A DNA stretch of 6,149 nt, taken from the NCBI GenBank assembly GCA_018262455.1, contig JAGSPR010000398.1:1-6149 (forward strand), written 5' to 3'. The DNA is from Deltaproteobacteria bacterium. GTDB lineage: Bacteria > Myxococcota > Polyangia > Haliangiales > Haliangiaceae. The notes beneath the pieces are model-generated. The model saw only the letters and a program-made list of their open reading frames with translations, was not told the origin of the DNA and searched no databases. Made by a program: the position numbers and the translations under genes. This document shows positions 1 to 6,149 of the stretch, in pieces. How positions within the stretch are numbered: position 1 is the stretch's first letter; each line of letters starts with the position of its first letter.

Positions 1-442
1 GGACGAGCTCGAACCCCTTGGCCGCGTCGTTGCGCACCCACTCCTGGATCCAGCCCGGAGAGGTCAGGGCCACGAGCTTGCCGCCACGGACGGCCACGCC
101 CTCGAGGTCGTCGCCGGGTCCGCCGAGCGGCAGCTTGCCGAGCTCGAGCGTCTTGCCCGAGTCGGGATCGATGATGGCGTACTCGCCCTCGTTGCCGCTG
201 TCGCCGATCACGACGAGCGCGGGCTTGCCACCGATCGGCATCCACGCGGCCCCCGAAGCTTCGTGCACCGGGCTCGTCGACTCGAACGGCAGCTGCGTGC
301 AGGTCACCGCACGGAGATCGGGCGCTGGCAGGCCGTCGTGTGCGGTGGCGCCTCCCGCCGACCCCGCGCCGCCGGAGCCCTCGGGCGCGTGCTTGCTGCC
401 GCAGGCCACAAGCCAGGCGACCGCGAGGGCGATACGGATCAT
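1..442 (-). CDS. Putative beta-propeller lipoprotein, N-terminal part (cut by window edge)
   Basis: The minus-strand frame opens at ATG (442-440) and stays open to the left edge, giving 147 residues without a stop. The N-terminus is a short lipoprotein signal: MIR, a hydrophobic run ALAVAWLVA, then a lipobox L-V-A-C with the lipidated Cys at residue 14. A Gly/Ser/Ala-rich linker follows (about 20-35), as is usual between a lipid anchor and a folded domain. From about residue 45 there are alternating beta-strand-like segments. The stretch GDDLEGVAV (about 110-118), followed by a G-K-L-V-A-L-T-S-P-G-W-I strand pair, resembles the 'DxEGxA' blade seen in SdiA-regulated and esterase-like-phytase propellers. 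Lipoprotein export is clear. The propeller assignment is an inference from a few motifs, and enzymatic activity cannot be judged because the rest is missing. The start is supported by the position of the lipobox; the ribosome site upstream is weak. The gene is divergent from queE. Confidence 0.75.
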   Translation of the reverse strand, partial: MIRIALAVAWLVACGSKHAPEGSGGAGSAGGATAHDGLPAPDLRAVTCTQLPFESTSPVHEASGAAWMPIGGKPALVVIGDSGNEGEYAIIDPDSGKTLELGKLPLGGPGDDLEGVAVRGGKLVALTSPGWIQEWVRNDAAKGFELV

Positions 443-531
443 GCCGAGACTCTGGCACGCACGACGCCGTGCGGGATCATCCGTGATCGCGGATCTGGGC
501 ACCGCCGAGGCGAAGCGCTATAGGTGGCGCT
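443..531. promoter_or_regulatory. Divergent intergenic region with two adjacent inverted repeats
   Basis: These 89 bases separate the starts of the lipoprotein gene and queE and must hold at least one promoter, possibly two. Two perfect 5-bp-arm inverted repeats with 4-base spacers sit almost side by side: GCACG-ACGC-CGTGC at 459-472 and GATCA-TCCG-TGATC at 475-488. Their centres are 16 bases apart. They could be a paired operator or a hairpin in the lipoprotein leader, but 5-bp arms arise often by chance in DNA of this composition. I see no convincing -35/-10 pair in either direction and no preQ1 riboswitch-like element ahead of queE. Confidence 0.35.
522..527 (+). promoter_or_regulatory. 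Ribosome binding site of queE
   Basis: AGGTGG lies 4 bases before the GTG at 532 and is the best Shine-Dalgarno match nearby. It supports the GTG at 532 as the start. Another GTG at 524 overlaps this site but is in a different frame. Confidence 0.5.
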
Positions 532-1152
532 GTGGCGGAGCGCTCGTACCTGGTCAAGGAGATGTTCGGCCCCACGCTGCAGGGCGAGGGCGCGCATGCC
601 GGGCGGGCGTGCGTATTCCTGCGGTTCGCGGCCTGCAATCTCGAGTGCACCTGGTGTGATACCGAGTTCGCGCCCGAGGGAGCACGCAGGTTCACCGCGG
701 ACGAGATCGTCACCCAGCTGCGCGAGCTCGATGCCGGTCACACCGGGTGCGTGATCGTCACGGGCGGCGAGCCGATGCTGCAGTGGGATGCGGCGCTGTC
801 GGCCCAGGTCCGCGCAGCGGGCTTCCGCGTCCACATGGAATCAAACGGAACCCGCCCGCTCGCGGCACCGGTCGACTGGCTGACGATCTCGCCGAAACCG
901 CAGTTCCACCCCGCGAGCATCTCGCTCGCCGATCACCTCCCTGCCAGCGAGGTCAAGGTCGTGGTCGACGACACCGTCGACGAGGCGACGCTCGATCGCC
1001 ACGCCGCGCGCTGGCGGTGCGAGCACTACTTCGCGCAACCCTGCATGGACGATCGGTACGCGCATCACCTCGCGCGCACGCTCGCGCTGATCCAGGCGCG
1101 CCCGCGCTGGCGGCTCTCGCTCCAGCTCCACAAGATCATCAACGTCCCTTGA
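532..1152 (+). CDS. queE: 7-carboxy-7-deazaguanine synthase QueE (radical SAM)
   Basis: QueE converts 6-carboxy-tetrahydropterin (CPH4) to 7-carboxy-7-deazaguanine using a [4Fe-4S] cluster, S-adenosylmethionine and Mg2+. This is a cytosolic step toward preQ0, queuosine and other 7-deazaguanines. The 206-residue protein is a normal length for the family and carries its landmarks in order: the N-terminal substrate loop FGPTLQGEG (12-20); the radical-SAM cluster as CX3CX2C (Cys35, Cys39, Cys42), followed directly by the family's Asp-Thr; GGEP (78-81), which contacts SAM; E-S-N-G-T (103-107); S-P-K-P (120-123); E-V-K-V (140-143); and the C-terminal S-L-Q-L-H-K-I-I-N-V, close to the usual 'SLQxHKxxN' ending. 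The start is GTG, chosen because the family's N-terminus begins just before the substrate loop and because AGGTGG precedes it. No queC, queD or queF is visible, so the pathway must be completed elsewhere. The gene ends 15 bases from the convergent chrA. Confidence 0.95.
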   Translation: MAERSYLVKEMFGPTLQGEGAHAGRACVFLRFAACNLECTWCDTEFAPEGARRFTADEIVTQLRELDAGHTGCVIVTGGEPMLQWDAALSAQVRAAGFRVHMESNGTRPLAAPVDWLTISPKPQFHPASISLADHLPASEVKVVVDDTVDEATLDRHAARWRCEHYFAQPCMDDRYAHHLARTLALIQARPRWRLSLQLHKIINVP

Positions 1153-1167
1153 TCGAGGCGCGACGCT

Positions 1168-2304
1168 TCAGAGCTGCGCGCGGATCACGCCGAGCACGGC
1201 GCCCCCTGCGACAAGCCAGGTCGCGTTGACCTTGTAGCGGAAGAGGATCGCCGCGGCGATCACGGCGACCGCGATCGTCTGGACATCGACCAGCGTGCTG
1301 CGTCCGAGCTCGAGGCCGGCCCACGCCATCAGCGCGAGCGAGGCGACGGTGACGCCGTCGAGGAACGCGCCGGCGGTGGGCGAGCGCCGGATCCGCGGCA
1401 CCAGCGGCGCGCCGATCGCGACGAACACGAAGGCGGGCAAGAAGATGCCGGCGGTGGCGACGAGCGCGCCCTGCGGGCCATCGAGGAGGTAGCCGATGAA
1501 CGTGGCGGTCGTGAACACGGGGCCCGGGGTCACCTGGCCGATCGCGACCGCATCGAGCAGCTGGGCCTCGGTCAGCCAGTGCCAGCGCAGGACGAGGTCC
1601 GTGCGGAGGAACGCGATCAGCACGTAGCCGCTGCCGTACAGCAACGCGCCCACCTTGGCGAAGAAGCCGAACAGCGCCGCGAGCGAGAACGGCGCCGCCC
1701 CTGCCGCGGTCGCCGCCACCGCGGTCACCGGGAGGAACGGCAGCACCGACGCAGCCGGCCCGCGGTGCGCGCGGGTGAACGCGATCGCCGCTGATCCCGC
1801 GATCACGAGCACGAGCAGCTCGTTCATCCCGAACGCGATCGCCGCGATCGCCCACCCCGCGATCACTCCGAGCTGCCAGGTCTTGATCGCGGTCTTGCCG
1901 AGCGTCCACAGCGCCTGCGCGATCACCGCGAGGATCACCGGCTTGACGCCGTAGAGCAGGCCCTCGGCCGCGGGTAGCGTGCCGTACCGGACGTACGCCC
2001 AGGCGAGCGCCATCACGATCACGACCGCGGGCACGATGAAGCACGCCCCGGCGACGAGCAGCCCGAGCACCCCGCGTTGATCGCGACCGATGAAGATCGC
2101 CATCTCGGTCGAGTTCGGGCCCGGGATCAGGTTCGCCGCTCCCAGCAGATCGAGGAAGCGCTCGCGCGACAGCCAGCCGCGCCGGCCGACGACCTCGACC
2201 TCCATCATCGCGATGTGCGCTGCCGGTCCCCCGAACGCGGTCGCGCCCAGCCGCAAGAACACCAGCGCGAGCTCACCGAGGGTCGGGCGGGGCGCGTCGG
2301 TCAC
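1168..2304 (-). CDS. chrA: ChrA-type chromate transporter, two-domain form
   Basis: This is an inner-membrane protein of the CHR family, whose characterised members expel chromate from the cytoplasm. At 378 residues it is the long, two-domain type, with homologous N- and C-terminal halves. The N-half has F-G-G-P-A-A-H (24-30) and N-L-I-P-G-P-N (58-64). The C-half repeats the pattern with F-A-K-V-G-A-L-L-Y-G-S-G-Y (215-227) and G-Q-V-T-P-G-P (256-262). Between them lie about ten hydrophobic segments, including 80-103, 121-135, 145-177, 189-213, 266-300 and 340-374. Both halves look intact. The start is GTG; an in-frame stop (2347-2349) lies just upstream and no other ATG, GTG or TTG is in frame between, so the choice is forced although no Shine-Dalgarno is evident. 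It follows the exported SH3-like gene by 42 bases. No ChrB-type regulator is present, so chromate-inducible control is not evident, and many chromosomal homologues have untested substrates. The family call is firm; the substrate is inferred. Confidence 0.93.
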   Translation of the reverse strand: MTDAPRPTLGELALVFLRLGATAFGGPAAHIAMMEVEVVGRRGWLSRERFLDLLGAANLIPGPNSTEMAIFIGRDQRGVLGLLVAGACFIVPAVVIVMALAWAYVRYGTLPAAEGLLYGVKPVILAVIAQALWTLGKTAIKTWQLGVIAGWAIAAIAFGMNELLVLVIAGSAAIAFTRAHRGPAASVLPFLPVTAVAATAAGAAPFSLAALFGFFAKVGALLYGSGYVLIAFLRTDLVLRWHWLTEAQLLDAVAIGQVTPGPVFTTATFIGYLLDGPQGALVATAGIFLPAFVFVAIGAPLVPRIRRSPTAGAFLDGVTVASLALMAWAGLELGRSTLVDVQTIAVAVIAAAILFRYKVNATWLVAGGAVLGVIRAQL

Positions 2305-2346
2305 GCGTGAAGCTTCGCACGTGGGGAAGCCGGCGATCGTGGATCG

Positions 2347-3351
2347 TCAGTCCGGCTGCCCCCACTTGGCCGATGGCGGGGAATGGGATGGGGCAGAGGC
2401 GGCGCGTGTCCAGACCTCGATCTTGCCGAACTGCGTCTTCACGTCGAACCGCCACCACGTCTTGTCCTGCTTCGCGGGTACGAGCTTGAAACCCCACGTC
2501 ACCTCGCCGATCACCCGACCGTCGATCCGATCGTACACCGGTGTACCCGTGGGCAAGGTCGGGTTCACCCCACCGGCGATCATCCCGACGACCCCGCCTT
2601 CGACCCCGCCTTCGATCCCGTCCTCCTCGCCGGCCACCGACTTCGGGATCGGTTTGGTCTGGTTGGACGCGATCCATCCCACCACACCCTGCTCGATGCG
2701 GACGAGCGTATGCGCGGCCTTGCGCTCGAGCGTCAACGCATCGACGCGCTGACTGTTCGTGCTGATCACGAACGGCTTGCCGCGCGGGGCGTCCAGCAGC
2801 TGAAAGTGATCGGGCAGCGTGACATCCGGGACGAACCCGTTCCCGGTCGCGTCCGTCTCCGTCTCCGTGTAGATCTTCCCGAGGTTGGCGGTCGGGACGA
2901 ACCCATCAACCTGCAAGCTACCGCCGGTCCAGATCCAGCGGAGGCGCACCTTGGTCAGGCCATCCGCCACGGCGGTGGCGTCGTCGATCCGCGTGCCGGC
3001 CTCGAGCTTCATCCCGGGACTTCGGTCACCGAGGGGCTTCGCCGCGGCCGGCATGGCCGGGTAGAGCGCGGCACCCTTGAGCGAGAACGTCTTCAGCGCC
3101 GATGGCTCGGCGTAGAGCAGCAGATTGACACCCTGCGCGGAGTCGAGGAACTGCGGACGAGCCCCGCGGTCGTCGAGGATGTTCAGCCTCACGCCGGCCT
3201 TCGCCGCGATCGGGAGCCAGGGGCCGTCTGGAGTCAGCGACGCACGGGCCCCCGCGGTCGTCTCGGCCACCTGGCCTTGCCACTTCGCGAAAGGTCCTGC
3301 GAGTGCGGCGTGACTGACGAACAGCACGTAGAACAGTACGAGTCGCTTCAT
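2347..3351 (-). CDS. Exported protein of unknown function with SH3-like strands and Gly-rich insert
   Basis: I do not recognise a named family. The 334-residue product starts with a clear Sec signal peptide: MKR, hydrophobic LVLFYVLFVSHA, and A-L-A before Gly19 as the likely signal peptidase I site. There is no lipobox Cys, and I see no Cys in the mature protein. The frame is open a further 21 codons upstream, but the signal peptide fixes the ATG at 3351. Several segments look like bacterial SH3 (SH3b) strands: L-V-R-I-E-Q-G-V-V-G-W-I (216-227) and W-W-R-F-D-V ... G-K-I-E-V-W (299-314), matching the 'W-x-V ... G-x-V' pattern. Between them lies a Glu/Gly/Val-rich run (about 242-262). The protein is therefore probably periplasmic or surface-associated, possibly with two or three SH3b modules; that is an inference. 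It lies between the membrane-protein gene and chrA on the same strand. The final 20 residues are Ser/Pro-rich and probably unstructured. Confidence 0.8.
   Translation of the reverse strand: MKRLVLFYVLFVSHAALAGPFAKWQGQVAETTAGARASLTPDGPWLPIAAKAGVRLNILDDRGARPQFLDSAQGVNLLLYAEPSALKTFSLKGAALYPAMPAAAKPLGDRSPGMKLEAGTRIDDATAVADGLTKVRLRWIWTGGSLQVDGFVPTANLGKIYTETETDATGNGFVPDVTLPDHFQLLDAPRGKPFVISTNSQRVDALTLERKAAHTLVRIEQGVVGWIASNQTKPIPKSVAGEEDGIEGGVEGGVVGMIAGGVNPTLPTGTPVYDRIDGRVIGEVTWGFKLVPAKQDKTWWRFDVKTQFGKIEVWTRAASAPSHSPPSAKWGQPD
2590..2625. repeat. 12-bp tandem repeat inside the exported-protein gene
   Basis: GACCCCGCCTTC occurs twice head-to-tail (2590-2601, 2602-2613), followed by a diverged copy GATCCCGTCCTC (2614-2625). 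On the coding strand the exact units encode E-G-G-V blocks of the Gly-rich segment. The period is a multiple of three, so copy number could change without shifting the frame. Confidence 0.7.
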
Positions 3352-3357
3352 ACAGGC

Positions 3358-3386
3358 GATGTAGACCGCGTGGGTTGTCGGATCAA
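3358..3386 (-). promoter_or_regulatory. Possible promoter just before the exported-protein gene
   Basis: On the minus strand, TTGATC (3386-3381) and TACATC (3363-3358) are separated by exactly 17 bases in the 76-base gap behind the membrane-protein gene. They match the sigma-70 consensus hexamers at 4 of 6 and 3 of 6 positions. The -10-like hexamer ends only 6 bases before the ATG at 3351, so transcription would start at or next to the start codon, giving a leaderless message. That fits the lack of a Shine-Dalgarno here, but the match is weak. Confidence 0.25.
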
Positions 3387-3427
3387 GAGGGCTCGCGAAC
3401 GGCGACCCCCGCACTAGCCGACGGGGC

Positions 3428-4018
3428 TCAGACGCGTTCGCGATAGTCGGCGCGAATCATCGTGAGGCCGACCATCGCCACGGTGAGTAGCCCCGGCATG
3501 ATGAGCGCGGTCCACAGCCCGATGTCGAGCACGCCGCGCACCTTGGGGGCTCCAAAGAACAGCACGAGCGCGAGGACGCCGCACATCGAGATCAGGAACG
3601 ACCAGGCACCACGCGAGTGCTCGAGCGAGCGCCAGACGAGCGCCGGGTAGAGTGCGCCGATCACGAACAGCGAGACCGGCAACACCATCGGCATGCCCTT
3701 GCGGAACGCGAAGAACGCGGCAACGAGCGCGAGTAGCCCGGTGACCGCGGAGATCCCGTGGCCGATCCACTTCGGGGCGACGGACGCCGCGATCGCGGCG
3801 AGGGTGACCGTTGCCGTGAAGATGCCGAACGCGATCCGCACGCCGTTGATGTGCGCGTCGTCGTAGGTCACCAGCGTCATCGCGCTGCTCTCGCGCTTGC
3901 CGTCGAAGTAGATCATCGACAGGAAGTAGAACGCGATGTTCAGCGCGACGAAGGCCGCGCCGGCCAGCCCGGCGACCTGGATCGTGGTGTTCGCGTTCGT
4001 GCGTGCTGGCTCGCCCAT
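3428..4018 (-). CDS. Six-helix integral membrane protein, unknown function
   Basis: This 196-residue protein has about six hydrophobic segments: residues 15-36, 60-82, 88-106, 110-130, 137-156 and 165-188. The N-terminus is short and polar. The longest soluble loop (about 37-58) joins helices 1 and 2 and holds F-D-G-K-R-E-S-S and Y-D-D-A-H. The C-terminus is a charged R-A-D-Y-R-E-R-V tail, likely cytoplasmic by the positive-inside rule, which with six helices would also put the N-terminus inside. There is no signal peptide or lipobox, and I cannot identify a catalytic or transport motif, so no function is offered. The ATG at 4018 is 14 bases after the kinase stop codon with no good Shine-Dalgarno between, consistent with translation from the kinase message. 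A nearby ATG at 4029 is out of frame. Composition matches the neighbours, with no sign of transfer. Confidence 0.8.
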   Translation of the reverse strand: MGEPARTNANTTIQVAGLAGAAFVALNIAFYFLSMIYFDGKRESSAMTLVTYDDAHINGVRIAFGIFTATVTLAAIAASVAPKWIGHGISAVTGLLALVAAFFAFRKGMPMVLPVSLFVIGALYPALVWRSLEHSRGAWSFLISMCGVLALVLFFGAPKVRGVLDIGLWTALIMPGLLTVAMVGLTMIRADYRERV

Positions 4019-4032
4019 GGGGCCAGCATGCG

Positions 4033-5271
<1,239 letters not shown>

Positions 5272-5280
5272 CTAGTTGAT

Positions 5281-5289
5281 CCTCGTCCT
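5281..5289 (-). promoter_or_regulatory. Ribosome binding site of the kinase gene
   Basis: On the minus strand AGGACGAGG ends 9 bases before the ATG at 5271. This purine-rich site is the clearest Shine-Dalgarno on the minus strand in the window, and it fixes the kinase start. Confidence 0.55.
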
Positions 5290-5326
5290 GCGCCTCATCG
5301 TCGGTGGCAGCTCGCCGTGGCGGACC

Positions 5327-6149
5327 TTACCACTGAACGACGACTCGCTGGCCGGGCTCGATCTGGACCATCCGCTGTTCGGTCCGGACGCCCGAATCGT
5401 CCTTCAGGATCATCTTGAGCTTGCGCTTGTCCCCCGGAGCCGCGACGCCGACCTCCGTCGAGCTGATGCCGAGATCGATCATCGTGCCGGGAGCCTTGGG
5501 ATTCTCGAGCGCGATCCGGCCGAGCGGACGCTCCAGCCGGTTCTCCACGATCGCCCACAGGAACGTCATCGCCGCTGGTTTGCCCGCCTCGACGGTCGCG
5601 TACTCGAACAGCGCCATCTCGTACCTGGGGTTGAAGCACAGCCCCTTGTAGCTGCCCGGCGCGACGACGATGGCGGTGCTGGTGGCATCGAGCTTGCCAG
5701 TCACGCGCTGCCGGTTCACCCACAGCTCGGTGCACGGCAAGCTCGACGAGACGAGCAGGGTCCCGAGCACGTCCTTGTCCTTGGCGAGCTCGGCGCGCAC
5801 GACGTCGGCGTTGCTGCCGAACGGACGCTGCACCAGGTAGCGACGGTAGAACTCGCGCTTGGGCTCGGCGGCGCCGAGCTTGTCGTAGGTCGAGCCGAGC
5901 TCGCGCAAGAAGCCCGGTAACTCGGGCGCGAGCGCGTGGCCGAGGTGAAAGTAGAGGAGGGCATCGCCGTACCGGCTGGCGGCGAACGCGGCCCGGCCGA
6001 GCGTGAACGCCTGGCGCGCGAGGGTGACCTGCGGGACGAGCTGGAGTCGATCGGCGAACGGATCCGGCGAGCCCGCAAGGCGCGCCGCCTCCGCGAGCGC
6101 GGCCTCGCGCTCCTTGGGATCGGGGGCAGCCGCCGCGTAGGTGGCCCAT
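5327..6149 (-). CDS. TPR protein with PEGA-like C-terminal region (N-terminus beyond window)
   Basis: The frame is open from the right edge (first full codon 6148-6146, W-A-T-Y-A) to TAA at 5329-5327, giving 273 residues. A TTG at 5908 falls inside a helical repeat, so it is not the start; the true start lies beyond the window. The first part is Ala/Glu/Arg-rich helix. Two TPR-like helical pairs follow: A-R-Q-A-F-T-L-G-R-A-A-F-A-A-S-R-Y-G-D-A, then G-F-L-R-E-L-G-S-T-Y-D-K-L-G. The rest, after F-G-S-N-A-D-V-V, is mostly beta: L-W-V-N-R-Q-R-V-T-G ... V-V-A-P-G-S-Y-K-G resembles the 'xVNGxxVG ... PxGxY' pattern of PEGA domains, and the end, E-P-G-Q-R-V-V-V-Q-W, is another strand. Such TPR/PEGA proteins are common beside Ser/Thr kinases in myxobacteria and are often exported, but the signal region is not visible. 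A role as kinase partner or substrate is inference. The kinase gene begins 55 bases downstream. Confidence 0.82.
   Translation of the reverse strand, partial: WATYAAAAPDPKEREAALAEAARLAGSPDPFADRLQLVPQVTLARQAFTLGRAAFAASRYGDALLYFHLGHALAPELPGFLRELGSTYDKLGAAEPKREFYRRYLVQRPFGSNADVVRAELAKDKDVLGTLLVSSSLPCTELWVNRQRVTGKLDATSTAIVVAPGSYKGLCFNPRYEMALFEYATVEAGKPAAMTFLWAIVENRLERPLGRIALENPKAPGTMIDLGISSTEVGVAAPGDKRKLKMILKDDSGVRTEQRMVQIEPGQRVVVQW

Noticed and set aside
18..659. Plus-strand open frame at the left end (213 codons)
   Set aside because: Ser/Pro/Arg-rich shadow of the lipoprotein gene that also runs into queE in the wrong frame.
1139..2044. Minus-strand open frame overlapping chrA in another frame (301 codons)
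   Set aside because: Almost entirely Arg, Ala, Gly and Asp, typical of an off-frame reading of GC-rich DNA; chrA covers the same bases with family motifs.
2849..2870. GTCTCC hexamer repeat in the exported-protein gene
   Set aside because: Two to three copies coding for T-E-T-E-T; too short to be more than local codon repetition.
2383..3417. Long plus-strand open frame opposite the exported-protein gene (344 codons)
   Set aside because: Arg/His/Pro-rich mirror frame without recognisable domains; the minus-strand frame has a signal peptide and coherent beta-strand pattern.
5272..5326. Possible terminator hairpin between the TPR gene and the kinase gene
   Set aside because: Only a 3-bp stem (GGC-AGCTC-GCC) and no T-run on the minus strand, so there is no support for termination there.
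5295..6149. Minus-strand open frame from the right edge with an ATG at 6149
   Set aside because: Arg/Gly/Ala-rich off-frame product; the frame ending at 5327 has TPR-like helices and PEGA-like strands and continues past the edge.

Overview
The window is GC-rich DNA packed with genes that use strongly GC-biased third codon positions, with no gene-free stretch longer than about 90 bases. Three features point to a member of the Myxococcota (for example a Haliangium/Kofleria-like or Polyangium-like bacterium): a soluble Hanks-type serine/threonine kinase of the 'GGMAEVY ... RDVSPxN' kind, placed next to a TPR protein with a PEGA-like region; a lipoprotein; and a Gly/Val/Glu-rich 'EGGVEGGVVG' segment. 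The taxonomic assignment is an inference from protein style only. I see no RNA genes, mobile elements, CRISPR arrays or phage genes.

Layout. (a) 1-442, minus: the N-terminal 147 residues of a secreted lipoprotein that looks like a beta-propeller; it runs off the left edge. (b) 443-531: a divergent intergenic region with two adjacent small inverted repeats. (c) 532-1152, plus: queE, the radical-SAM 7-carboxy-7-deazaguanine synthase of queuosine/7-deazaguanine biosynthesis. It is the only plus-strand gene. (d) 1168-2304, minus: a complete two-domain ChrA-type chromate transporter, convergent with queE and only 15 bases from it. (e) 2347-3351, minus: an exported protein of unknown function with SH3-like strands and an internal Gly-rich insert. 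(f) 3428-4018, minus: an unrecognised six-helix membrane protein. (g) 4033-5271, minus: a cytosolic Ser/Thr protein kinase with an unusual Asn in place of the catalytic-loop His. (h) 5327 to the right edge, minus: the C-terminal 273 residues of a TPR protein with a PEGA-like beta region.

Genes (h) to (d) lie head-to-tail on the minus strand with gaps of 55, 14, 76 and 42 bases, so all or part of them may be cotranscribed. The TPR protein and kinase are the most credible functional pair. The membrane protein sits 14 bases behind the kinase and is probably translated from the same message. A weak promoter-like sequence in the 76-base gap suggests that the exported SH3-like protein and chrA could be transcribed separately. 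queE stands alone, with no other queuosine gene in view. The window looks like ordinary myxobacterial chromosome; I found no convincing new system. The most interesting points are the NRD kinase loop, the TPR/kinase/membrane-protein neighbourhood and the Gly-rich exported protein.
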